Source: Phoma sp. XZ068
Taxonomy: Eukaryota > Ascomycota > Dothideomycetes > Pleosporales > Didymellaceae
Direction: 5' to 3'
Length of the DNA stretch: 64,000 nucleotides
NCBI GenBank assembly: GCA_004835665.1
Contig: RBKR01000021.1
Coordinates: 496,001-560,000 of the forward strand
Shown: positions 1 through 9,964 of the stretch, one piece after another
Layout of the letters: every line of letters begins with the position of its first letter
Numbering within the stretch: position 1 is the first letter of the stretch
Notes under the pieces: generated by a model
Told to the model about the DNA's origin: nothing
The model's database searches: none
What the model saw: the letters and a program-made list of their open reading frames with translations, nothing else
Translations under genes and position numbers: made by a program

Positions 1-63
1 GCGGCCAATATCAACCACCTCGTATTGGGTTTGATCGGGTTCTGGAAGAGATCATCGAAGTAG
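1..63 (-). other. possible coding exon running off the left edge
   Basis: Read on the minus strand, an acceptor-like CAG at 64-66 is followed by about 20 open codons that look protein-like (Tyr-Phe-Asp-Asp-Leu-Phe-Gln-Asn-Pro start) and continue past base 1. No convincing first exon or donor was found between 64 and 645, although short open frames exist around 52-273. It may be the second exon of a gene lying mostly outside the window, or chance. I cannot assign a family. Confidence 0.2.
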
Positions 64-645
64 CTGAGGTGTCTGGTGAGGCTTGGATGGCAAGTTTTCA
101 AGTTTCAAATTGATGGACATAGCCTCTTTGGCTCGGCTAAGGTGTCTGCCGTAACTTCCGATATCATGTGTGTCTCGACCCAGGTGGAAGATAGCAGATG
201 TATGGCTCAGACTGCGCCTCATGTACCTGTCGACAAGCCGCATGGACACAAGAGCTGTTAGAACCAAGCCCAACTACACCGATTGCCGACGACATTGTGA
301 CCAGGCCTGCCTTCACTGTCTGTGATGTTGCAGATGAATATGGCGTAACCTTGTCATCACTTGCTTCGAGACCTACTCCAGTAGTCAGCTGCCACTTCGT
401 GTCAACTCGGTCAATAAATCCTAGACGTTTTGAAGCTCATTGTTCCCTCGTTTTCGAGACGTGGGTGTGTTTAGTGCCCCATATTACAAATGTATATCTC
501 AATAGTAATACAAGCCATAGACCTCATGGACCGCCCTCCTGCTCTGTAGCAGAAGTGGCTGATAGAGTGATAATACGAGCTCTGCCTGAAATGTCAAATG
601 TCTTCATGGCTGCCGAGTACGATACGTAATTCCTGGACGCCTTTG
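64..645. other. intergenic, no supported gene
   Basis: This is the 3' flank of the Shg1-type gene. A 143-codon plus-strand open frame (198-629) has no recognisable domain and an atypical composition, so I treat it as chance. Nothing else is visible. Confidence 0.5.
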
Positions 646-2976
646 CTAACGACGTCTCCGGTCTCGGCTCCGTGACCGACTGCGACGTCGTCTCGTATCT
701 CTATCACGGTCTCGATCCCTATCTCTGCTCCTGCTCCTGCTCCTCTCCCTCTCCTTACGATCTCGCTTTCCCTCACGGTCACTGTCCTTGTCGTCGCCTC
801 CAGCATCACCAGGTATGTAGCGATCCGAGTCTTGGAATCGACTACTTCGCTCTGTATCTCGTGTGTTCCTAGAGTCTCTGTTTTCCCGTGCGGTCCCGTC
901 TCGCGCGTCCCAACGATCATACTCTCGGGATCTGTAGGTACGTGGGCGATCACGACTGTCGTCGCGGCGGCGAGGTCGACTCGTATCACGCTTACGGTCA
1001 CGGCTATCGCTTCGTTTTCTGTCACGGCTCTCGTCTCGTTTACGTTCGCGGCTGTCTGGGCGCTTGCGTTCGCGGCTGTCTGGGCGTTTGCGGTCACGGC
1101 TGTCGTCGCGCTTTTCGCCGCCCCGCGGTACATATCTATCAATATGTTCAGGGCTTCGTGAGCGTGAGTGATGGCGGCGGTTTCGGGCTGGGGAGCGCTC
1201 GCGGGTGCGATGTGCGCCTCGAGAGCGCGAACGAGAGGCTTTGCGGTCGCGATCGCCACGCCGTGCGGGACTGCGTGATACACGAGATTTGCGGCGGCTG
1301 GTATGTGTGTCTCTTGATCGGCTGCGTCGTCTGTCGTCTCGCTCGTCTCGGTCTCGTCGTCTGCTGTCGTCACGAGGTCTCTGTGAACGTCTATCGTCGT
1401 CACGGCGGGAACGACGGTCGTCTTCGGCTATGGACGGTCGTCTATCGTACCGACTGCCACGCGATCTCGAGCGAGTCCTACTACGCTTTCTAGCGCTAGT
1501 GCTATGAGCCACGCTACGCGATCGCGAGCGGCCGCGAGACTTCTCAGTCTTTGGAGGTGGAGGTCGAGCCCACCTCGACTTTGCTGGATCGTCCATTGGC
1601 GGTGCGTCTTCCATCGGCGTGTCTTCATCTTTGTTGGCAGCAGCGGGCGTTGTGGGCGTGGGAGGTTCCTTGCTTGGCGATTTGGCGGATGGAGAATGCG
1701 TTTTACTTTCCAGTTTTGCGAGTCTCGTTGCGACTGGGTCTCGCGGCACAAGCGTTCGCGGGGGTTGCGCTTTCTTCAGAGGTGGCTCGAGTGACTCAGA
1801 CCGGTCGAGCGCAGGCCGTTGTCGCGATTTCTTCATCTCTTCGCTCTCTTGGAGCAGTAGTTGCAGGGCCAGATCATCGTCCACTTTGATGTCTTCAGGT
1901 CTGATCGGCTTTGTGCTCTCGCGTGACCTAGTGCGACTTCTGCTCCTGCGCCTGTCTCGGTCGCGATCCCGTTCACGGTCTCTGTCTCGGCCTCGGTCGC
2001 GATCGCGATCTCGACTCCTGCTACGTGCGCGACCACCTCGACTGCGTGCTGAGCGACTCTGGCTGAGTTCAGCCTCCAGTCGCTTCTCGCGCTCACGATC
2101 TTCTTCTCGGATTTTCTTGAGTCGAGCCTCACGGGTGGCCTCGTGTTCTTCTCGTTCCTTCTTGAGGCGTGCGCGCTCTTCTTCTTCCTCTTTCTCGATT
2201 CGCTCTCTCTTCTTCCGGCGGCGCTCTTCGTCTTCTTTCTGCTGTGCTTCTCGTGCTTTGCGCCTTTCCTCCTTTTCTTCTTGGCGTTTCTTCTCACGTG
2301 CCTCCTCCTCTGCCTTCTGGCGGCGCTTCCGCTCTTCTTTCTTCGCCTTCTCTTGACGCTCCCGCTCGCGCTCCTGCTCTCGTTCTGCCTCCAGCTTAGC
2401 CTCCCTCTCTTGTCGGCGAGCATCAGCCTCTTGCTGCCACTGCTCCTCTGTCTTGCTCCCGCGCTTTTCCTCGTCGGCTGCTAGTTCAGCACCGACTTCC
2501 TGTATCCGGTGTTCGCGCATCTTGGGAAGGCCCTGCTCCTCGATCAACTTGTCGAGCAGGGTGTTGACGGTCTGCGTGATCTTGCCGTAGATGTCGCTGC
2601 GCTCGCCGGCGCCTTCAATTAGTGTCGCAGCGACTCTGGGGTCCTTGGACAAAAGGGAGGGGTTGCGGTCCGTCTCGCGGTCGACAAGCTCCTCTAGGGC
2701 GGCTAGAAGGTCTGCTTTGGCAGGCTACGCACTCGTGTTAGACCATGGCTCTGCCAGATAGCGTGTAACAGTAGAAACACATACACTGGCTTCGAATTGG
2801 GCCAACAGATCCTTGCGGATGCTGTCATAGTGGCCCTTCTTGCGGAAAGTATGCGCAAGGTTGTCGATGGCAGTTCGCTGTGTCTGCGAAAGGGGCAGCT
2901 CAGACGGGCGCAGCTTCTTGCGGGGTGCGGCAGGCCCGTCGCCGTCCAGCGTGCGCTTGCGAGTGACTTCGGCCAT
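646..2976 (-). CDS. shg1: Shg1/BOD1-domain COMPASS subunit with long RS-rich tail
   Basis: Two exons (2785-2976 and 646-2724) joined across a 60-nt GT-AG intron give about 756 residues. Residues ~20-125 match the Shg1 (BOD1/SHG1) domain: a helical segment with the sense 'RKKGHYDSIRKDLLAQFEAS', then, after the intron, 'ALEELVDRETDRNPSLLSKD' and a conserved TLIEGA...SDIY block. Shg1 is a small accessory subunit of the Set1/COMPASS histone H3K4 methyltransferase. The rest is a long charged Glu/Lys/Arg coiled-coil-like stretch followed by Arg-Ser/Arg-Asp repeats to the C terminus, much longer than yeast Shg1 but usual for filamentous fungal versions. Start: the ATG at 2976 begins MAEVTRKR; an in-frame upstream ATG at 3018 is less likely. 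The gene is divergent from the small mitochondrial gene at 3402. The family is firm; COMPASS membership is by homology, and the RS tail could also suggest an RNA-linked role. Confidence 0.85.
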
Positions 2977-3401
2977 GGCGAATGCAGATGTCCGCAGGGA
3001 GCCGGGGTGCGTGATCAATGTTTGCTCGTGCTACAGATGGCCGCGGAGCTGCGGACTAGATGTGCGAGTAGTCGACCATGTGCACACGGCCGGTCATGTG
3101 CGCGCGAGTGTCTGGGGCGGCATGACTGCGCGAGTGAGGTGAATTGGACGCTTGGTGTAAATGTGCACGTCGGCCCCGGCGCCATGATGTCGATGCTGCT
3201 TTCCTTGCGTCGCGTCGCCGGTTGCGCGTTACATAATCCTTGGCAGCTCGGAGCTCTGCGCAAGTCCCAAAGCGACCCCGGCAGCGCTGAGGAGAGAGCG
3301 CGACCTCGCAACACCGCCGTCATACCCCAGACTCCTGCCATTGCAGCCATTGCAGCCCACCGCCTCGCACACGCACACGCACACGGCCCCGCGACGTCAC
3401 C
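2977..3401. promoter_or_regulatory. divergent promoter region
   Basis: A 425-bp GC-rich interval separates the start codons of the Shg1-type gene (-) and the small mitochondrial gene (+), so it must hold both promoters. A CA/CACA run lies at about 3366-3388 just before the plus-strand ATG. No specific factor site is claimed. Confidence 0.4.
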
Positions 3402-3725
3402 ATGGTTCACAAGGTCCTGTTCTGGAGCGGTCTCGGTACGGCCCCGTCCACCACCCTCTGCTTGCGAAGCGCCTGCTAACCACAGCTGTCCCCCACAGGC
3501 ATTGCCGCACGACTATGGCAGCTCGGCATTGAGATGCGCCCGCTCTTCAACCGCGAGTCGCTCTGGGTCTACCCCGTCTATGCTGGCATCGGCGGCAGCT
3601 TTGGCTACTGGCTGATGGGCGTGGAGCACCGCCAGTTCAGATACCTGGCCGACCGCCGCGACACATTGCTCGAGAAGCGCGCACGAAGGAAGGAGCGCGA
3701 AGAGGCTGCTGCCGCCGAGCAGTAG
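3402..3725 (+). CDS. small mitochondrial inner-membrane type protein, probable complex I accessory subunit
   Basis: Two exons (3402-3435 and 3499-3725) separated by a 63-nt intron encode 86 residues. The first exon gives MVHKVLFWSGL; the second gives IAARLWQLGIEMRPLFNR, a Gly-rich short hydrophobic span (residues ~36-52, YPVYAGIGGSFGYWL), then a basic, Glu/Lys-rich C-terminal helix. Length, one membrane span and the 'LWQLGIEMRP' pattern resemble a fungal family that databases usually name a 14-kDa NADH:ubiquinone oxidoreductase subunit. I recall the family, but the exact subunit is uncertain. The start is fixed by the 12-codon first exon, and the phase-1 splice rebuilds a Gly codon. The gene would otherwise be truncated to the internal ATG at 3534. 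Confidence 0.7.
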
Positions 3726-4246
3726 AGGACGACATGCAGGAGGATGAAGCTGGGAGAGGGGTAATCAGAGACAGGCGGCAGGCCATTGGCCCATCGCTGC
3801 AGCATGCAACGCGACGCCAGGTGTGCAACTGAAGTCGAATCTGCTGCATTCGCCCGTCAGACGCAATGGCTCGCTGGAGCATCATCTATGTGTACGGCTG
3901 GAAAGAGGGCGTTATTCTGTACTCTTATCATGCGTTCGAGCCGAGGACTCGCTCTGTACAAAATCCTCACACCCAAGAATACAAAAAAACACTTTTTCCC
4001 ATTTCATCACATCGCCATGCAACACCATTCACCAGAGTGCGAGATATTGCCTAATCCAGCTGAGCGTGGCTGCTGCCCTAAGGGACTGCTTAGTGTGCAT
4101 GACTCTTGACCTAGCCACACGCGAGCATGTGAACATGCTACCTCGCCATGCTCCAACATAACACTCTGTTCCGACAGCATGTCCTGATATAAGTCGACAA
4201 AGGCCTTCGTGGTCACACTCACTCCACTCAACACTCCTACGTCACC
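3726..4246. other. intergenic; 3' flank and promoter of the CofD-family gene
   Basis: This holds the 3' flank of the small mitochondrial gene and the upstream region of the gene starting at 4247. Short open frames overlap on both strands without domain signal. The 30 bases before the ATG are CA/CT-rich, as in many fungal leaders. Confidence 0.4.
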
Positions 4247-5894
4247 ATGGCTGCTCCTGAATTCTTCCTCACCCTGAACAGCGGCACCTCGACCCCAACC
4301 ACCAATGGTACTCTCAAGGCCAAAGGCATTGTTGTGTTTTCTGGAGGAAGCGCTGCAAACAACCTAGTTGACGTCTTCAAGACAGTGCGGGAGGGCAAGA
4401 GGTGTCCCTTGAGCTACGTAATCCCAATCAGTGACAATGGTGGAAGCTCCTCTGAGCTCATACGCGTCTTCGGCGGCCCAGGTATGACAAGCCATCACAA
4501 ATTAACGCACTTCGCTAATGGATGGCAGGCATTGGTGATGTACGAAGTATGCATCCCTTCAATGTAACAGCAAGGAGGTAATACTAACCTCCACCAGGTC
4601 GTCTCGTGCGTTTGATTCCAGATGACCCAGACAACGACGAGAGCGAGAAAGCCGCCATCAAGGCTTTCTTCAATCACCGTCTGCCCAAAGAGGAGGTTTC
4701 GGCAAAGCAAGAGTGGCTGCAAATTGTGGAAGCACAGCATGCACTCTGGACCAACATCTCCACGGCGAAGAAAGAGCTCATACGGTCTATCCTTAACCAC
4801 GTGGCTTTCGAGATCATCAAACGCCTTCGACCGTCTTCCACATTTGACTTCTCGGGGGCCAGTATTGGCAACCTATTTCTGACTGGGTGAGTAACAGGCT
4901 TCGATATTCTGGCGTCAACTCATCACATATCTTAACTACCACAAGAGGGCCAAGGAGGCGACAAAATACAGCGACTAACGTTGACAGTGCACGACTGTTC
5001 ACTGGCTCATTAGAGTCCGCCATATACCTCCTATCCAGCATTTGTTCTGTACCAAGCCACACCTCCGTCCTCCCAGCTATCAACACGAACTTCAGCCATC
5101 ACATCTCAGTCGGCCTCGCGAACGGCGAAACCATCACTGGTCAAAACTCAATCTCCCACCCCTCCATGTCAACAGCACTAGACTCTCTTGCCGCTTCCTC
5201 TACCCACGATGAACTTGAAGAACACGACCGCATCGAAGACGCCAATCTCCCCGGCTCCCTTCCCACCCTCCGAAAGCAGTACATCACCTTCTCGAAAGCA
5301 GACGAAGAAGAACTCTCCGCCCGAATCGAGCGCCTGTGGTACATCAACCCGTACGGCCAGGAAATCCGACTCGCCGCAAATCCCATGGTGCTCAGCGCAT
5401 TGAATGAGGCGCAAGCCGTTATATACAGCATCGGCTCATTGTACACGTCGATTGTGCCTTCATTAGTATTGAAGGGCATTGGAGAAGCACTCAGCAACCC
5501 ACAGATCCGATACAAAATACTCATCCTCAACTCTACCCTAGACCGCGAAACAGGGCCTTCGTCGGATCCCTACACGGCGCTGGATTTCATAGCTGCGATC
5601 GCAAAGGCGGGAGCGAACTCGAAGGGTGTTCTCGAAAAGCCGCCTCCCTCCAGGTATAAAGAGTACGTCACGCATATCATTCATCTGACAGGACCTGGCA
5701 CGCCGGCAGTGGACACAGAAGAGTTGAGAGTTCTGGGCATTGAAGCTATCAGAGTATATGGGAGAAGGAATGAGGGTGAAAGCTTTGTAAGATATGATGA
5801 GAGGGGGTTGATCCAGGCGTTGGAGGTTACGATGGGCAAGAGAGATCCCAGGATGTTTTCGAGGAGGAACACCCTGGAAGGGCCTGCAAGATAG
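4247..5894 (+). CDS. CofD/YvcK (UPF0052) family protein
   Basis: Four exons (4247-4481, 4529-4546, 4598-4886, 4988-5894) give about 482 residues. The N-terminal block KGIVVFSGGSAANNL is the nucleotide-binding loop of the CofD-like fold, followed by PISDNGGSSSELIRVFGGP-GIGDVRSRLVRLIPDD, then SIGNLFLTGARLFTGSLESAI. These are the signature segments of CofD (2-phospho-lactate transferase of F420 synthesis) and its bacterial relative YvcK/GlmR (cell-wall and carbon-flux regulator). Fungi are not known to make F420, so the substrate is unknown. The 18-nt exon 2 is required: it supplies GIGDVR, without which the signature is broken. The end is a TAG after a basic tail. Family assignment is strong; function is open. 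Confidence 0.88.
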
Positions 5895-6780
5895 ACGCAA
5901 ATGCTCAAAGGGCGGGGTACCTTACTGACATGATAGCCATGTATTTTCAGTACGATAGAACACAATCGATCTTGTACTTAAACCTACCCAACGAATGTAG
6001 TATATTACCTCACGTCGTCAACTTGATGCAACCAGCTATCTGCGTGCATGAACACTAATTTGTTGCAGATCAATGCAAAACCCAGGGCAAAGGAAAGACA
6101 CCATGTTGTACACAGAGACCGTGAATCTGATCGAGGCTTGGATCAGAAGTTCACAAGACGAATTCCTAAAAGCGAGGACCACATTGAGGTGTCGAGCATC
6201 CACTTCAAAGCCGTTGTGATGGTACCTGCCAAGTCTGCAGCCCAAGTGGGGCCAGCCTATCCTAGGCGCCCCTAAACCGCCTAACTCCTCCTGACAGGCC
6301 GTGGCACCTATCGAGAGGCCCTCACAGCTCGCGTCTTGCCTAGCCACGCCTTTCGTATCCGTCTAGCATCTACAAATAACCTCTCTGCCCACGTCAACGC
6401 CCCAATAAATCCACTCCCCAGCCGGCATCCGAGCAACACGAGCCTCCCAAGCTCACGCGACAGGCCTGGCCCTCGTACAGCTCGAGCGGTCTTGGTGTTT
6501 CCGCGCGGTCTGACTGGGTGGCGCGCCGCGCGCTATTGGAGGCTTGTGCGATGACCTCAAAGGGGCACGCTGGTTAAAGCGGGTGAGCGTCGCGAGCTGC
6601 TGGAATGGAAGGAATTGAAATAGCGGATATCCCAGCACTAGAAACCCGGGGTTTTGGGACTTACTTTCACTCTACCTACACTCGCTAATATAACGTTTCT
6701 TTTCTTCATTTCTAACGTTTGTCGCTCGTTTCATCACTGCTAGCTATATAGCTAGATAGCTAGGCTGCCATACAGTGACG
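5895..6780. other. intergenic, promoter of the GPI-protein gene
   Basis: About 0.9 kb without a supported gene. A short AT-rich palindromic stretch of repeated AGCTA/TAGCT units lies at about 6741-6765, some 15-40 bases before the next ATG, probably in the leader or core promoter. Nothing else is recognised. Confidence 0.4.
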
Positions 6781-7164
6781 ATGCTTCGCTCAACGTGCAT
6801 GCTCGTGCTTGGGCTTACGGCTGCTGCGTTCGCGCAGGAGTCGAGCTGTAAGTTGATGCCGTTGCGCTTTGAAGATGAATATATACTAATCGAAATCTCA
6901 TAGACACAGGGCCAATGTTCAACCCCTCAGATGCGCCCTTCTTCGACTACAACTCCCTCGTCATTCCTACTCAGACCAACCTCCCCGCCATCCAACCGAC
7001 AGATGCTTTTAGCATGGCGACTACTATTTCCGGGGTGATTCTGCCAACGACTATGGCGCGCTCGTCTGCCTCTACGTCACGTTCGTCCAGCCACTCTTCG
7101 AGCCATTCTTCTTCGGCGTCAGCATCCTCAAGCGCGTCGAGGTCTGCAAGCTCGGCAACTACTT

Positions 7165-7201
<37 letters not shown>

Positions 7202-7292
7202 TGCGCAGCAAAGTAACGCAGCTGTTGCGAACCGAGCTGGTGTGGTGGGCGCTGTTGCTGGTGGATTACTTGCTGGGCTGGCACTGGCTTGA
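6781..7292 (+). CDS. small secreted Ser-rich GPI-anchored protein
   Basis: Two exons (6781-6847 and 6904-7292) encode about 151 residues. The first exon is a signal peptide (MLRSTCMLVLGLTAAAFAQ, predicted cut after Ala-Phe-Ala). The mature protein has a short Asp/Pro/Phe-containing head, then a Ser/Ala/Thr-rich stalk (residues ~75-125) ending in (Ser-Ala)n, then a small-residue site and a hydrophobic C-terminal tail (VVGAVAGGLLAGLALA), the pattern of a GPI-attachment signal. It is probably an O-glycosylated cell-wall or surface protein. The (Ser-Ala) tract is encoded by five perfect GTCGGC hexamers (7169-7198), so its length may vary between strains. There are few Cys and no CFEM domain. Function beyond surface location is not known. 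Confidence 0.75.
7169..7198 (+). repeat. GTCGGC hexamer microsatellite in coding sequence
   Basis: Five exact tandem copies of GTCGGC lie inside the Ser/Ala-rich stalk of the GPI-protein gene. As the unit is six bases, copy-number change would keep the frame and add or remove Ser-Ala pairs. Confidence 0.9.
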
Positions 7293-7708
7293 TTTATATC
7301 GTATGGTGTATAATGGGACGGATAGTTTTAGATCAAAAATAAACCTTACTGGAAGCCGTCTAAGAACACACTTCCCATTTTGAAGAGATAATACGAAAGG
7401 GAAGATGATTATGTTGAATCCATATGGAACTGAGAGGATTATAGATCACTTCTTCACACGTTGAACTTCAATAGAGCTCTGTTCCAGAGATAGAATTTAG
7501 CCTCGTTACCACAGCGGCACATTGTCGGACCGTAAGAAAGCCATTCGTCCTCACATACACCACGTTCAATGAGAAGGTCAACATGAAAGGGTATATTGAT
7601 GTTATGCTCGTGAGACCTGACAACAGTAGCCGAACTGTTGAACTTTTCCTAAACCCAAAGAACGCCTCTAGAACGCCACCCAGATGCATGTTCGTTCTCG
7701 CAGGAACG
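7293..7708. other. convergent intergenic region
   Basis: 3' flanks of the GPI-protein gene (+) and of mrt4 (-). It is AT-richer than the flanking genes. No gene seen. Confidence 0.4.
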
Positions 7709-8470
7709 CTACTCTTCCATGGCGTCAACCTCGATGACCGCCTCGGTCTTCTTCGAGTAGTACGCCTTGATGTCGATCTTGAAGTCTGCCATGGCGACGC
7801 CGAACATCTTCAGCAGCGCAGTCTGGTGGCTGTTCATGACCTGGCCCTCCTTGCACACCGTGTAGGGCGCATCCAGAGTGACCTTACCCTGGTCCAGCCT
7901 GGTGGGCATACCCCATTTCCTGATGGTAGTCTCAACGCTGTGAGGCAGCGCGATGTCCTCATCAGCCGGCACCTCACCACCTCTCGAGTAGACAACGCCA
8001 GCCGGGATTGTGAATGTCTGTGTGGCGGTAACACCAGCACGCGCAAAGTCGGTCTGCGAGTACGCAGCAAAGTACTCGAGCACATCGGCGGGCTCACGGT
8101 TCGTGAAGAAGAGACCGACGTTACCAGCGAGGTGCTTGGTAAGCTCAGCGAGGTTGGGGAGGTGCTCCTCAGCGGGTGTCATTCCCAAGGCTTTGGCCAT
8201 GACTTTTGTCTTGCCAAAGAAGAATCTGCGCAAATGTTACTATGAAAATTTGTGCCTTATGATTCGTGACCTAAATTACCGGCTGTCAGAAAATTCAGCG
8301 CGCACTTCCTTCAGGTACGAGTTGCGCATGTTCTCAACGGAGAAGACGAAAATGTGCTCGAAGTTTTCAGCGGCCTCTTGGACATTGGCGAAGAGCTTTT
8401 GCGAAAGCTCCTTGCCCTTCTTGTCCGTCTTGGTGAGATGTACGACCTTGGCACGCTTTGACTTGGGCAT
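7709..8470 (-). CDS. mrt4: Mrt4 ribosome assembly factor (uL10-like)
   Basis: Two exons (8280-8470 and 7709-8225) with a 54-nt intron give 235 residues, almost the length of yeast Mrt4 (236). It begins MPKSKRAKVVHLTKTDKKGK, the conserved Mrt4 start, then the ribosomal P0/uL10-like domain (residues ~25-120, FVFSVENMRNSYLKEVR, FFFGKTKVMAKALG) and the second domain with GEVPADEDIALPHSVETTIRKWGMPTRLDQG. In yeast, Mrt4 holds the P-stalk base of pre-60S particles in the nucleolus and is replaced by P0 in the cytoplasm. Unlike P0 it lacks the acidic C-terminal stalk tail, as seen here. The phase-2 splice rebuilds an Arg codon. It is divergent from mdm10, with 222 bp between start codons. Confidence 0.95.
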
Positions 8471-8692
8471 TTTGGCGGTGTTGTTGTGGTTTGGTGAACT
8501 GTGGTGTTGTTCTCAGAAAAAAGTTCTGGCAGTCGCAAAAAGTTCAAATGCGCGGCGGGGAAAGGAAGCGACCGCCGACCCTTAGCGCCATGCAGCCGCG
8601 GCTCAAGCTCCACTGCTCGTCACTGTACCTCTGCTGGCTTCAAGCTCCCCACCTGTCGCGCTCCCTCAGCATGCTTCGCTCGTAACAGCGAC
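8471..8692. promoter_or_regulatory. short bidirectional promoter, mrt4/mdm10
   Basis: 222 bp between two divergent start codons must serve both genes. It contains an A-rich stretch (8514-8546) and a GC-rich core near 8550-8600. No known motif is asserted. Confidence 0.45.
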
Positions 8693-9964
8693 ATGTTGGA
8701 TTTCATGGAGAATGTGCAAAATGCATTCTACGAAGCTTCACACTGGAATCTGGACAATTCCTATGGCGCGTTGAATACTACAGCGAGAGGTAAGCTGTGG
8801 CAGAGATGTATACCCAATCGATACTGACGGAAGTAGAACTGCTCGACTTCAAGATACCACAAGGTCTGCGATTACAAATCTCATCTCTCGCTGCACCCAA
8901 TTTTGCGACTTCATACACGCTTGGAAGCGTGGGTGTGGTCGATGGCTCCGTGTCCTACCTCTACTCGTCACTGCCGTTGCGGAAAGAGTTCAAGAGCTCG
9001 CACATTGACCTGAAGAATGTCATACGAGGCTATAAGCATGTGCAGGAGCTGAGGCGCCCCGACGAGAACTGGTGGTGGGAGCTCTGGCACGCTGGAAAGC
9101 GGGTGGACGGCAAAAGTAAGTCTTCTACGACATGGGTCTGAATGTAGGCTGAGACGTGCAGACACACTCCTGTATGGACGGGTGTTCCTTCCTCAATCGA
9201 GACTCGAAGCCCTGTACTTGCGCCGCCTCGCACCCACTCGACAGCTCCGGATCGCCGCTGTCAGCGACTCGAGCCTCAATAATGGGGGTACCATCCTTGC
9301 CTTGCTGCAGAACGACGTGGGCAAATACAGCACCGAGTACATGTACAGCACGGACTCTGCGCTGATGGGCGTGCGAGGCCTCTATAATTTCGGTGCAGAT
9401 CCCAGGAATGCGCCAACAGAACCTACATCCGTCGATCAAGTGGAGCCAGTGCATGGTCGCTTCAGCGCAGGCGCGGAGCTGTACTATGGTTTGCTGAACA
9501 AGAGTGGAGGTATCAGTACCGGCTTACGGTTCACGACACTGCCCAACCACCCTGGCTTCCCGTATACCATGACGCTTACGCTGAACCCACTGATGGGCAA
9601 TCTTTCGTCCACCTACGCGGTCAAAGCTGGGTCTAGTCTGGCACTCTGTTCCCGTTTCGACTTCAATTTCTACTCGTATGAAAGTGAGCTGCAGCTTGGT
9701 TGCGAATTGTGGCGGCGACGCAGTACCGCAGATGTTGACTGGGCGGTGAAGAAGCTGCGCCCAGATTGGAAACCGCGCACCATATCCCCCGACGACGATG
9801 TCTCTGGTGTATTGAAAGCCAAGGTCGACCAGGATTGGCGCGTGGGAGTGCTGTGGGAAGGTAGGATCAAAGAGCTGCTCTTTACACTTGGCGCTAGCCT
9901 GGATCTCAAGAAGAGGGAGCAGATCTTCCGATCGGTTGGCATCGAGCTGCAGTACTCTTCATGA
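8693..9964 (+). CDS. mdm10: Mdm10, mitochondrial outer-membrane barrel of ERMES and SAM
   Basis: Three exons (8693-8789, 8837-9115, 9162-9964) give 392 residues. The start MLDFMENVQNAFYEASHWN and the following LDFKIPQGLRLQISSLAAPNFATSYTLG and VDGSVSYLYSS are family signatures, as is KNTLLYGRVFLPQSRLEALYLRR across the second splice. The C terminus ends IGIELQ/VGIELQ-like with Tyr-Ser-Ser, the beta-signal position. Mdm10 is a porin-fold (19-strand) protein that tethers mitochondria to ER in ERMES (with Mmm1, Mdm12, Mdm34) and also joins the SAM complex for barrel insertion. Both introns are short (47 and 46 nt) and their phases (1 and 1) rebuild conserved residues. Nothing is missing. Confidence 0.95.

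Noticed and set aside
198..629. 143-codon plus-strand frame
   Set aside because: No start context, domain or conserved pattern; overlaps the 3' flank of the Shg1-type gene.
646..2652. Shg1-type gene as a splicing SR protein
   Set aside because: The RS tail suggested it, but the N-terminal Shg1 domain recovered by the 60-nt intron is decisive; there is no RRM.
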